Assembly (NCBI GenBank): GCA_029213145.1 | Contig: JARGNK010000026.1 | Span: 1-36,649, forward strand | Origin: Rubripirellula sp. | Lineage (GTDB): Bacteria > Planctomycetota > Planctomycetia > Pirellulales > Pirellulaceae | Reading direction: 5' to 3' | Length of the DNA stretch: 36,649 bases | Shown: positions 8,600-17,400 of the stretch, piece after piece | How positions within the stretch are numbered: position 1 is the first letter of the stretch | How the letters are laid out: the number at the start of each line of letters is the position of its first letter | The notes under the pieces: model-generated | Seen by the model: only the letters and a program-made list of their open reading frames with translations | What the model was told of the DNA's origin: nothing | Databases searched by the model: none | Translations under genes and position numbers: made by a program

Positions 8600-8620
8600 T
8601 ATTTGCTACGCTAGCAAATA
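8600..8620. promoter_or_regulatory. 9-bp perfect inverted repeat with 3-nt loop
   Basis: TATTTGCTA - GCG - TAGCAAATA (minus-strand reading) is a perfect palindrome in the 232-bp spacer between the symporter stop and the phosphoesterase start. It is AT-rich, the loop is short and no T-run follows on either strand. A protein-binding site fits better than an intrinsic terminator. The spacer holds no other clear signal. Confidence 0.45.
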
Positions 8621-8716
8621 GCGTTGACACGACAAAACAAGGTGTGTGAGCGACCTCAAACGGGCTGACAAATACGAGATGATTCGAGCCATCAGGCCCA
8701 CCATTGGCCAACTGAA

Positions 8717-10849
8717 TCAGGCCTCGGCGGGTTTTCGCGTGATCAACGAGACCACGATCAGCGTCAAAAATGCTAACGGAATGGTCACGATTCCAGGCTG
8801 GCTGAAGGGAGCGATCGCGTTTTCCGGATCGATGCCGTAAACCGATTTGTAGGTATCGGCCGATAGCAGGATCCAACCGAGTGAGCTGATCATTCCCACC
8901 AAGACACTGGCCACGATGCCTTGCTTGGTCGTCCCTTTCCAGAACAACAGCATGACGAGTGCTGGCAGGTTAGCGCTGGCGGCCACGCTGAACGCCCAGC
9001 CGACGAGGTAGCCGACGTTCAATTCTTTGAACAGCACACCGAGCACGATGGCGATTCCACCGACGATAACCGCAGCGATCTTCGCGACGCGGACCTGTTT
9101 GGGGCCACTGAGTTTGACGCCAAAGACGCCATCCAGCAGGTCGTGAGCCACAGCGCCACTACTGGCGAGAATCAATCCACTGACCGTTCCCAAAACGGTG
9201 GTAAAGGCGATCGCCGAAATCACGGCAAACAACCAACTGCGAATACTGTTCGCTAGCAGAGGGGCCGACATGTTGCTGTCGGTCAAGTCGAGTGCGCCGC
9301 TGGTCATCGCACCCAGCCCGAGGTAGAGCGTCAGAATGTAAAAGAATCCAATCGTGGCAATACCAACAATCGTACTTTTGCGAGCTGCTGCACCATCTTT
9401 GACTGTGTAGTAGCGGATGAGGATATGCGGCAGCGAAGCCGTCCCACAGAACAGTGCCAGCATCAGTGACAGGAAATTCAATCGGTCGGTCGTCTTACCA
9501 CTGCGGATCCCTTTGAATTTTGGGTGCTCACCCGGTCGCAAGACTCGTTCTCCTTGCGTCGGTTTTTGATAGTAAACCGTGGTGGTTGTGTCATCGTCGT
9601 GGCGGATCGTATCGCTGCTCCACAGCATGATTTCGCTGTCGTTGAGCGTGGTAAAGAAAGAAATTGGCCCGACGGGCCCAGTTTCTGTCTGGCCATTCGG
9701 GAGTTTGGAAAGGTATCCGATTGGCTGCAGTTGACGTTGATCGGGGCCGGTTCCGTTGGGGGCTCCATTGATCATCTTGTTATCGCCCGCTCCGGAAACC
9801 GTTTGGCCTTCACGCATCAGCACCTCGTTGGAGCCCTCGATCGATGCGACGCGAAAAATGTCGTAACCGGCTTGGTCAACGCTGGCCAGGCGAACGTAGA
9901 GGATTTTCGAAGCGTTTGGATTGCCGCTGGCAGGCGATGCTTGCTCGGTCAACATCGTGTAATCGTAAGTATCTTCCGTGACGTTGCTGATCGTCCAATT
10001 GCCATTGTAAGACGGCTCGGTAGCACCTTCGATTTTCACGACGTCATTGTCTGCGTAGCCATGTGCCGGCTGAGTTACTGTTGCAGTCGTCGATGATGCC
10101 GTAATTTTGACTGCGGCGGGCGGCGGGCGCCAGCCATCATCCGGCGGAAGGACCTCGCGCCCACTGATCTGTTCGCCGTCCAGTTGCCCAGCGGCGATCG
10201 GACCGATCGTTTCAAACGCGGTATCGTTCGTGCTGAAACCACGTTGCAGCAGCATGATCACCAAAATGAAACTGAAGATGACCAGCAACGAACCCTTCAG
10301 GAATTGCACCCAAGTGGTGGAAACCATTCCGGCCGTCACCACGATAGTGATGACAACGACACCAACCATCACAACGCCAACCCAATGTGGGTAACCGAGC
10401 AAGGGTTGGATCAGTGAACCGGCACCGACCATTTGTGGGATCAAATAAAACACGCTGACGACCAACGTGCTGATGCCAGCTGCACCTTTGATGCCGCGGG
10501 AATTGAATTGTGCGTCGAGCGCATCGGCGAACGTGAATCGGCCAAGGCGTTTCATCGGTTCGGCGATGACAAAGAGGGCGACGATCCAGCCAGCGAGAAA
10601 TCCGATGGAGTAAAGGAATCCGTCGTATCCATATGCTGCGATCATCCCGCAGATACCGAGAAAAGATGCAGCCGACAGGTAGTCACCGGCAAAGGCAACC
10701 CCGTTGACCACCCAGGGAATCTGTCCGTGGGCGGCGAAATAGCCTTCGGAAGACTTGGCGCGACGCCCAAGGAAAAAACTGAGTCCGACGGTTCCAACGA
10801 CAAAGAGAAGGAAGACTACGACAGCGGTCCAAGAAGGATCGTAAATCAT
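8717..10849 (-). CDS. actP: ActP-like sodium:solute symporter with large periplasmic insert
   Basis: 710 residues, against about 550 for E. coli ActP. The SSS-family core is clear: GRRAKSSEGYFAAHGQIP after TM1, then GDYLSAASFLGICGMIA, TM segments through about residue 205, and FCGTASLPHILIRYYTV plus NMSAPLLAN in the second half. Between TM6 and the helix before the FCGTASLPH motif sits an insert of about 245 residues (206-452). Residues about 247-300 of the insert resemble short beta modules of phage virion proteins, with an HGYADNDVVKIEGA then YNGNWTI pattern. The ATG at 10849 overlaps the stop of the DUF485 gene (ATGA) and has GGAG 8 nt upstream; the frame extends to 10897, but only inside that gene. 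Probable role: sodium-driven acetate or short-chain monocarboxylate uptake at the inner membrane; the substrate is inferred. No acetyl-CoA synthetase gene is present here. Confidence 0.82.
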   Translation of the reverse strand: MIYDPSWTAVVVFLLFVVGTVGLSFFLGRRAKSSEGYFAAHGQIPWVVNGVAFAGDYLSAASFLGICGMIAAYGYDGFLYSIGFLAGWIVALFVIAEPMKRLGRFTFADALDAQFNSRGIKGAAGISTLVVSVFYLIPQMVGAGSLIQPLLGYPHWVGVVMVGVVVITIVVTAGMVSTTWVQFLKGSLLVIFSFILVIMLLQRGFSTNDTAFETIGPIAAGQLDGEQISGREVLPPDDGWRPPPAAVKITASSTTATVTQPAHGYADNDVVKIEGATEPSYNGNWTISNVTEDTYDYTMLTEQASPASGNPNASKILYVRLASVDQAGYDIFRVASIEGSNEVLMREGQTVSGAGDNKMINGAPNGTGPDQRQLQPIGYLSKLPNGQTETGPVGPISFFTTLNDSEIMLWSSDTIRHDDDTTTTVYYQKPTQGERVLRPGEHPKFKGIRSGKTTDRLNFLSLMLALFCGTASLPHILIRYYTVKDGAAARKSTIVGIATIGFFYILTLYLGLGAMTSGALDLTDSNMSAPLLANSIRSWLFAVISAIAFTTVLGTVSGLILASSGAVAHDLLDGVFGVKLSGPKQVRVAKIAAVIVGGIAIVLGVLFKELNVGYLVGWAFSVAASANLPALVMLLFWKGTTKQGIVASVLVGMISSLGWILLSADTYKSVYGIDPENAIAPFSQPGIVTIPLAFLTLIVVSLITRKPAEA

Positions 10850-11115
10850 TGCCCGCTCTCCTGCTTGCTGCTTGTTTCGCTCGGTTCGGCTCGGCAAAGT
10901 AATCCGTAGACACCTGCCAGCAGCAGGGCGATCACAATCAATGCGAATCCGTAGACGATTGCCAAATTTAAGCCGGCCAAAACAATCTTTTCCATCCAGT
11001 CCGCTGCAAAAGCGTTGATGAAAACGAAGCCGAGATAAAGAATCAAGTAGATCGCGAACAGAATCAATCCCAGTCGGGAGTTGTACTGCCGGGCGTTAGG
11101 GGGCGATGTATTCAT
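10846..11115 (-). CDS. DUF485 (YjcH-like) membrane protein
   Basis: 89 residues with two hydrophobic helices (about 14-36 and 50-75) in the YjcH arrangement: SRLGLILFAIYLILYLGFVF, then an AADWM-containing turn, then NLAIVYGFALIVIALLLAGVY. YjcH homologues accompany ActP acetate permeases and are thought to be accessory. Here the TGA stop overlaps the symporter ATG, matching that operon order. There is no Shine-Dalgarno. A TATAAA -10-like hexamer (11123-11128, minus strand) is only about 7 nt before the ATG, so a leaderless transcript is possible, although no good -35 was found. Confidence 0.82.
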   Translation of the reverse strand: MNTSPPNARQYNSRLGLILFAIYLILYLGFVFINAFAADWMEKIVLAGLNLAIVYGFALIVIALLLAGVYGLLCRAEPSETSSKQESGQ

Positions 11116-11326
11116 GGCCGTGTTTATAAACGATCGCGTAACCGTTGTGTAACGCAGGGCACCGATTTCAGTGTCATCGCCGTCTCGCGTTGGTACGCGT
11201 TTAAAAGCGGTCGCGGCGAGGCGAAGAGGCCAGCGTAGAATTTGGTTTTGGCAACGAACGCCGGCGAGGAAGGTGGCTCTTTTAGCTCGGATGAACGAAG
11301 GATGATTCTTTTCCCTATACTAGCCG

Positions 11327-11364
11327 TTGATCCCGGTTGGCCAGATTGATCCCGGTCGCTCAGG
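11327..11364. repeat. 19-bp direct repeat at the GT2 gene start
   Basis: TTGATCCCGGT occurs twice with a 19-bp period (11327 and 11346), and a weaker third copy follows. The first copy contains the most upstream possible start codon of the GT2 gene (TTG 11337). The linking bases GGCCAGATTG (11339-11348) also occur in the 22-bp array at 605-709. Confidence 0.8.
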
Positions 11365-12548
11365 TTGGGCCCAATCGGGCGGGAAATCCACTGTTCCACT
11401 TGCCTTGGTCGTTTCTCTTGTCAACAGCCACGTCACCGCCGGAATTGTCGTTTGTCATCCCTGCCATGGATGAGCAGGAGACCCTTGCGCGGTTGCACGA
11501 GCAAATCACTCAGGTGTGCGAACAGCAGGGAGTCACTCCGCAAATAATCTTCGTCGATGACGGTTCGACCGATCAAACCTGGCAAATCATTGCAAAGCTT
11601 TCAGCCAAAGATCCACAGACCGAAGGGATTCGATTTCGTCGGAACTTTGGAAAGGCTGCAGCGTTGCAGGCCGGTTTTTCGGCTTGTCGAGGCGACATCG
11701 TTTTCACGATGGATGCAGACTTGCAGGATGATCCAGAAGAGATACCCAACTTTCTGGCCAAGTTGGATCAAGGGCTGGATGTGGTGAGTGGGTGGAAGAA
11801 AGTCCGCCATGATCCCTGGCATAAAGTATTGCCAAGCCGCGTCTTCAATTGGCTCGTCAGCTCACTGACCGGTGTGCAATTGCACGACCACAATTGTGGT
11901 TTCAAAGCCTATCGACGTCGGATCTTTGATGAAGTCGAGTTGTATGGTGAGCGACATCGGTTCGTACCCGTGCTGGCTGCTGCTCGCGGTTGGAAGGTGG
12001 GCGAGATCGAAGTTGAGCATCATGCCCGGCAATTTGGTAAGTCAAAGTATGGTGTCTCGCGGATTCTCAAAGGTTTTCTGGATCTGTTGACGATCTATCT
12101 GCTGACCAGCTACTCCAGTCGGCCGTTGCATTTGATAGGCGGCGGTGGTTTGCTCTGCTTCGCGTTCGGTGGCTTGGGGATTCTGTACCTGACCATCATG
12201 TGGTGCGTGACGCGAATCGTCGAAGGAATGGATCCGCTGAATTTGCATGAGCGGGCGATTTTCTACTACTGCATCGTTGCTGTCTTACTCGGGGCGCAAA
12301 CGCTGTTGGCAGGCTTGTTGGCCGAACTGATTGTTTCACGCACGTCGGGAACATCGCAGGCTTATAGCATTGCCGAACAATTAAACGGGCAGTCATCTAA
12401 TTTGAGTTCTGATCCAGCGACGCACGTTACCGAGCTGGGTGATACCGAGCTGGGTGATACCGAGCTGGGTGATACCGAGCTGGGTGATACCGAGCTGGGT
12501 GATTCAGCAGCGAACGCTCTCGAGCGGGGAAATCCAGAAGATGTCTAA
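11337..12548 (+). CDS. Polyprenyl-phosphate glycosyltransferase, GT2 (DPM1/GtrB type)
   Basis: 403 residues at most. The GT-A fold begins LSFVIPAMDEQETL, with FVDDGSTDQTW, a catalytic DXD in FTMDADLQDDP (about 123-132), and QFGKSKYGVSRI further on. Two C-terminal TM helices (about 264-295 and 305-332) make it a membrane-bound DPM/GtrB-type enzyme that loads a sugar onto a polyprenyl phosphate. The start is uncertain: no ATG precedes the fold, and TTG at 11337, 11400 and 11418 are the options, none with a good ribosome-binding site. The first lies in a direct repeat. The tail carries five TELGD repeats (365-389) from a 15-bp tandem repeat. The stop overlaps the next gene, a GT39-like membrane protein that could use the lipid-linked sugar. 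Confidence 0.82.
   Translation: MARLIPVAQVGPNRAGNPLFHLPWSFLLSTATSPPELSFVIPAMDEQETLARLHEQITQVCEQQGVTPQIIFVDDGSTDQTWQIIAKLSAKDPQTEGIRFRRNFGKAAALQAGFSACRGDIVFTMDADLQDDPEEIPNFLAKLDQGLDVVSGWKKVRHDPWHKVLPSRVFNWLVSSLTGVQLHDHNCGFKAYRRRIFDEVELYGERHRFVPVLAAARGWKVGEIEVEHHARQFGKSKYGVSRILKGFLDLLTIYLLTSYSSRPLHLIGGGGLLCFAFGGLGILYLTIMWCVTRIVEGMDPLNLHERAIFYYCIVAVLLGAQTLLAGLLAELIVSRTSGTSQAYSIAEQLNGQSSNLSSDPATHVTELGDTELGDTELGDTELGDTELGDSAANALERGNPEDV
12429..12503. repeat. 15-bp in-frame tandem repeat, five perfect copies
   Basis: Units start at 12429, 12444, 12459, 12474 and 12489 and read ACCGAGCTGGGTGAT without change. In the GT2 frame they encode TELGD five times; in another + frame they stay open as an IPSWV repeat. 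Perfect identity suggests recent expansion. Confidence 0.97.
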
Positions 12549-14244
12549 TGCGGAACTGTCACGCCGCGGACCAATGTCAAGTTGTTGGTTGTTTATCGTG
12601 ATTGCTTTGGCGATTGCTGCCGGACGCATTGCAGTCGTATCCAGCAAAGAAGGTGACACCGCTTTTTTGAGTGCCAATGATCGGAGTCGCTGGGCGACCG
12701 TGGCTTCGTTGGTTGAGCACCGCACTTATGCGATCGACCAGCAAATTGCGATTTCCGATCCAATCAAACGAAATCGTCGCCCTTGGAACTCCATTGATAA
12801 GGTGCGGCACCTTGGCCGGGATGGAAAACAGCATTTCTATAGCAGCAAGCCGCCTTTACTGCCGACGATGATCGCTGGCATCTATGCGGTGGTCCATGCG
12901 ATCACCGGAATGACGCTGACCGAGCAGCCGATTTACTTGGCTCGCATCCTCTTGGCCTTGGTCAATTTGCCGCTAATGGCCATGTTTCTGATGGCGACGA
13001 TCGTTTCGATTGATCGAATCTGTAAGCGTGTGTTTGCCAAACATGACGATCAGCATGATCGGCTGCAACGCGATTGGATCGTTCGATTTGCGGGGGCATC
13101 CTGTTGCTTTGGAACGATGGTGCTTCCCTTTGCGATTTCGCTGAACAACCATCTACCGGCCGCAGCCGCCACGGCAGTTGCCATGTGCATCTATTTGGTC
13201 GCTGCGGATCGTCTGGCAATGCTGAATGAGTCTACCGACGAAAGAGACAACGGCAGCCCGCAAAGGAACCCATCAGAGCCACAGCGACAAGTGCCTTGGG
13301 GGTGGTGGTTAATCGCCGGCATGGCTGCGGCCATGGCGGCAGCGAACGAATTGCCCGCCTTATCGATGATGACCTTTTGGGTCGTGCTTTACGGTTGGAT
13401 CTCTCGTCGTTCACTGCTGCCGATGGGGGTAGGGATCGCAGTCGTCGCGTTTGCTTTCTTTGGTACCAACTGGCTGGCCCATCAAAGTCTGCGACCCGCT
13501 TACGCTCACCGTGGCAATGGTGCGGTTATTCAAAGCTATCCTGAACAAGCAAGCCTCGCCAAGCCAGATGCGGCTCTGGTTGCCAACATTTCTGATACGC
13601 TTCGTGCGCGGGAGCAGGTCGATCCTGCTGCCACCATCACGATCATCGATTCTGATGAAAAAGATCGCTGGATTGCTCGTGCAGAGGACCAGCAGTTTGC
13701 TGTTTTACGATCGGCAACAGGCTGGCAATTAGCTCGTTGGGATGACTGGTACGAGTATCCGGGATCTTATTGGCGACCGGAGAATTTGCGTGGTGTCGAT
13801 CGAGGCGAGCCTTCCCGAACCACCTATCTTCTCCATATGACCGTAGGCCATCACGGTATTTTTTCGTTGACGCCGCTTTGGGTTCTGGTTCCGATTGGCT
13901 TGTGGTTCGGATTGGCCAGTGGGGCGTGGGACCATCGTCGCTTGATGGCGGCCATCTTGATCTCCACGCTCGTCTGTTGCCTGTTCTATCTTGCTCGCCC
14001 TGAGATTGACCGTAATTACGGGGGTGTAAGCGTTTGTTTTCGCTGGTTGCTGTGGTTTGCTCCACTGTGGTTAGCTGCTTTATCGCCAGCATTGCAAAAA
14101 TTGGGGAGATCCTCAGCCGGCCGCCTCGCGGTTGGCGGTTTGCTTGCATTGAGCGTCTTCTCGATGGCTACGGCACTCTCTTCTCCCTGGCAGTCGCCTT
14201 GGCTCTATCGCTTCTGGACGTTTTTGGGCTGGATTGACGCCTGA
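12541..14244 (+). CDS. Glycosyltransferase-39-like integral membrane protein
   Basis: 567 residues from the ATG at 12541, which overlaps the GT2 stop by 8 bp. The N-terminus has a TM helix (CWLFIVIALAIAAGRIAVV). Next comes a conserved-looking soluble stretch with NDRSRWATVASLVEHRTYAI and, later, FYSSKPPLLPT, a pattern I associate with planctomycete GT39/PMT-like proteins. Eight or more hydrophobic helices follow, with a periplasmic loop around 300-420. By family it would be a GT-C enzyme transferring a sugar from a polyprenyl-phosphate donor; acceptor and chemistry are unknown. Overlap with the DPM-like gene supports a donor-maker/donor-user pair. The open frame extends upstream to 12439 only through the repeat array, so that extension is unlikely to be translated. 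Confidence 0.65.
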   Translation: MSNAELSRRGPMSSCWLFIVIALAIAAGRIAVVSSKEGDTAFLSANDRSRWATVASLVEHRTYAIDQQIAISDPIKRNRRPWNSIDKVRHLGRDGKQHFYSSKPPLLPTMIAGIYAVVHAITGMTLTEQPIYLARILLALVNLPLMAMFLMATIVSIDRICKRVFAKHDDQHDRLQRDWIVRFAGASCCFGTMVLPFAISLNNHLPAAAATAVAMCIYLVAADRLAMLNESTDERDNGSPQRNPSEPQRQVPWGWWLIAGMAAAMAAANELPALSMMTFWVVLYGWISRRSLLPMGVGIAVVAFAFFGTNWLAHQSLRPAYAHRGNGAVIQSYPEQASLAKPDAALVANISDTLRAREQVDPAATITIIDSDEKDRWIARAEDQQFAVLRSATGWQLARWDDWYEYPGSYWRPENLRGVDRGEPSRTTYLLHMTVGHHGIFSLTPLWVLVPIGLWFGLASGAWDHRRLMAAILISTLVCCLFYLARPEIDRNYGGVSVCFRWLLWFAPLWLAALSPALQKLGRSSAGRLAVGGLLALSVFSMATALSSPWQSPWLYRFWTFLGWIDA

Positions 14245-14366
14245 AAACACGACTAGTATCGCGCCACTGCGAATGATGCCTAAACGGTTGTGCGAAGGGT
14301 GATTCCCTCTGGGGAATACTCGCGCGGGTCGGCCTGCGCGGATGAATCGTCCGAGCCTGGTGCCCG

Positions 14367-14440
14367 GTCCAGACTTTCAAACAGTCCAGATTTTCAAACA
14401 GTCCAGATTTTCAAACAGTCCAGATTTTCAAACAGTCCAG
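14367..14440. repeat. 17-bp tandem repeat, four copies plus partial
   Basis: Units at 14367, 14384, 14401 and 14418 read GTCCAGATTTTCAAACA (the first has one change), followed by a partial GTCCAG at 14435. The array fills the spacer between the GT39-like gene and the AsmA-like gene, ending 28 bp before the latter's start. It shares the GTCCAGATT core with the 605-709 array. Confidence 0.95.
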
Positions 14441-14468
14441 TTCCCAGTGGTCCAGCTACTGGAAAAAA

Positions 14469-17400
14469 TTGAGCCCAAAAGTCCACGTGTCAGTGAGCGA
14501 CAAGCAGAACGCGGCGAAGGAGCGAAAGTCGAGGCGAGGGTCTCGATGGATTCTGACTGCGCTGATGCTGGTTGCGCTGGGGATGGCGGTCCGTGCGTTG
14601 GCGCCCCAAACCATTGGTGAAACGGCGCGAAGTTTCGTTGTTGCCAAGTTGCAAGATCACTATCGCGATTACATCGTCTCGATCCGGCGTGGTCACTTCC
14701 AGCCAGGGGTGGGCCTGATTTTCGAGGATTTGCGGATTTGGGACGACGGTTCCGTTACAGGACGCCCCCGCGAGATGATTCGGGTTGATCGAATCACGCT
14801 CGTTTCTGATGTGCATCCCGAGCGTTTGCTAGACCAGCAGAACCCACTTGAGACTAGTGAGATCTTGGTCGATGGCGTTCAAGCGAATGTATGGCTGGAA
14901 GATGGTGAGACGATTTCGTTGACTCGTCTGATGCCGCTGCCAAAGTTTGGGCCTGGCGTGCCGCGACTAGAAGCGCGACGCGTGGCGGTCCGCTTATTCG
15001 GTGATGCTCCCGGCGAGCGTCCGGTTGATGCGACGCTGTCGCAGTGCGTGATTGAAAAGACAACGGACGAGCGGGGTGTTAAGCGTGAGCGAATCATCTT
15101 ACGTGGGGCAACCGATTTTGCTGACGACGTTTACGCCGTTGTAGATCGTGGACCGGACACGACGGATGTACGTTGCGCGATAAAGCGAGCGTTTCTAAGT
15201 CGTGATCTGTTGGACCGCTTGCCCGATGCCTGGATGGGGCCAGCGAAAGAGATTCCCCAGTTGCAATTCAACTGCGATGCTCAATTGGCCTACTTCAAAC
15301 GAGACGGTCAGGATGCAAACTATCGACTGAAATTGAACGTGCATGATGGTCGATTCATGCATGCCGCATTGCCCGAGCCGATTCATGATTTACGTGGTAT
15401 CGTCGTTTGTGACCCGCACGGCGTCGCGATCGAAAGTTCACAAGGAATGTTGGGTGACGCGGTGATACGCGGTACCGGTAATGTCGACGGGATGAAGTGG
15501 CCATGTACTGCAAAATTGAATTTGTCTGTACGAGGTTTGTTACTGAACAGTCGCTTGGCCGCGTCTCTACCACCTTCTCTGCAGCGAGGTTGGAACCGTT
15601 TGCAACCGTATGGTCGCGTGGATGCCGATGCGGAATTTGTTCATCGTGTGGAGGCTTATGGCGGTGGGCAGTGGAAATCCACCGCGACGATCGATTGCAA
15701 AGGTGTCGACGTTCGCTACGAGAAGTTTCCCTATCCCGTTGAAAGTTTGGTTGGCCGGGTTGTTGTAAAAGACAACATTGCAACGTCGGATTTGATGAGT
15801 GGCAGAATCAGCGGTAACCGTATGCAGTGTGCTTTTCGTTTGCCGACAAAGCCGGGGATAACGCTCGAAAAATCGTTCGTGATGGCGAGTGATGGACCGA
15901 TACCGATTGATAAAACGCTGCTTGAATCGTTGTCACCGCGGGGAGGTTCCGCGACGGGATTAGAAGCGTTTGTGCGTTCGCTCAGTCCCCGTGGATCGGT
16001 GGAACTTTCCAACGCGGTACTGACGACCGATTCGCAGGGTCGCCAGTCGCGGAAGCTCGAAATCAAGGTGATGGATGGTCATCTTCGCTACTCAAAATTT
16101 GACTATCCATTGTTTAATGTCGCCGGCGACATCCTAGTCAAAGACGACCTCGTTACGATGTCGGGGTTTCGAGGCACGAATGGTGATTCGGCGACGATTC
16201 AATGTGAAGGCTCCTTCCGAATGTCATTGGATCGTCCGGTGATTAACAACGGACAGATTTTGTCAACTGAGAAAACAAAATCGGAACTTGCATTGCAGTT
16301 TACTGCTGCTGATTTACGGATGGATGACTCGTTGCGGGACTCGTTGCCTGAGTCCGCGCAAACAACGTGGGACGCGATGTCACCGAGTGGTGTCCTTGAC
16401 AAATTGAAGGTGTCGATTCGTCAATCGGGTGCCGGGAACCCGCTCGGATTGGATATCACGGCTCGGCAATTTGCCACCGATCAGGTGACCAATCGTTCGC
16501 TGAGTCTTCGGCCGGTTGCCCTGCCGTATCGCATCGATGTGACGGAAGGAAGGGTTCACTTTGATGGCTCGCGTGTGTTCATTGAATCAGTACGCGGTCG
16601 GCATGATGCATCGACACTCTCTGCTGATGGCGTTTGTGTTCAAGGGACATCGGGTCAATGGGAGTTGCTGCTGAACGTACATAGCGGCAGTCGGCTGCAA
16701 CCTGACGCTGAATTAATTGCTGCTCTGCCCGGGACGATGCAGGAAGCGATGAGGGATTTGCAAATTCGGGGTCCGGTGAGCATTCGAGGACAAACACGCT
16801 TGGCGATGCCGGATGACAACCATCCAGTACCTGCCATTCAGTGGGATCTTGGTTTGCAGTTGGAAGGCAATCGGATTGGCGATGTTGGGCCCGTTCATTC
16901 GCTTCGGGGGGAGATTCGTGTTAAAGGTGTACGCGATGAATATGGGATCCGCGCCGCGGGCAATGTCTTGCTTGATTCGATGCATTTTTATGATCTGCAA
17001 ATCACTGGAATCCGTGGTCCATTTTCGATTCAGGATGATCAGTTGTTTCTGGGCAAGCAGTCGTTTGACTTATTGAGCCAGCCGGAACCTGCCGACATGG
17101 GCCTGGCGTCAAATCAATTGACTCCTCCCTCGACAGGTCCAAATGCCGCAGTGCGGTCAATCCGAGGAACCTTATTTGATGGCCTTTTGCAAACAGATGG
17201 AGTGGTCACACTTTCGACGGGAAGGTTCGACGTCGCAGTGTCGATCAAGGATGGCAAGGTCCCAACGCTGCTAGCCGATTTTGGTCAAGCTGATAATGAG
17301 TTGACGGGCACCGTCAGTGGGCAATCGCGGTTGCTCGGGAATTTGGGACGACCGGAACTGTTAAATGGAACCGGCTCTGCTCGGCTAACCGGGGCCAATC

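Noticed and set aside
12439..12540. Upstream extension of the GT39-like gene reading MIPSWV repeats
   Set aside because: The extension only reads through the 15-bp array in a second frame and starts inside the GT2 coding tail. The ATG at 12541 gives a normal N-terminal TM helix.
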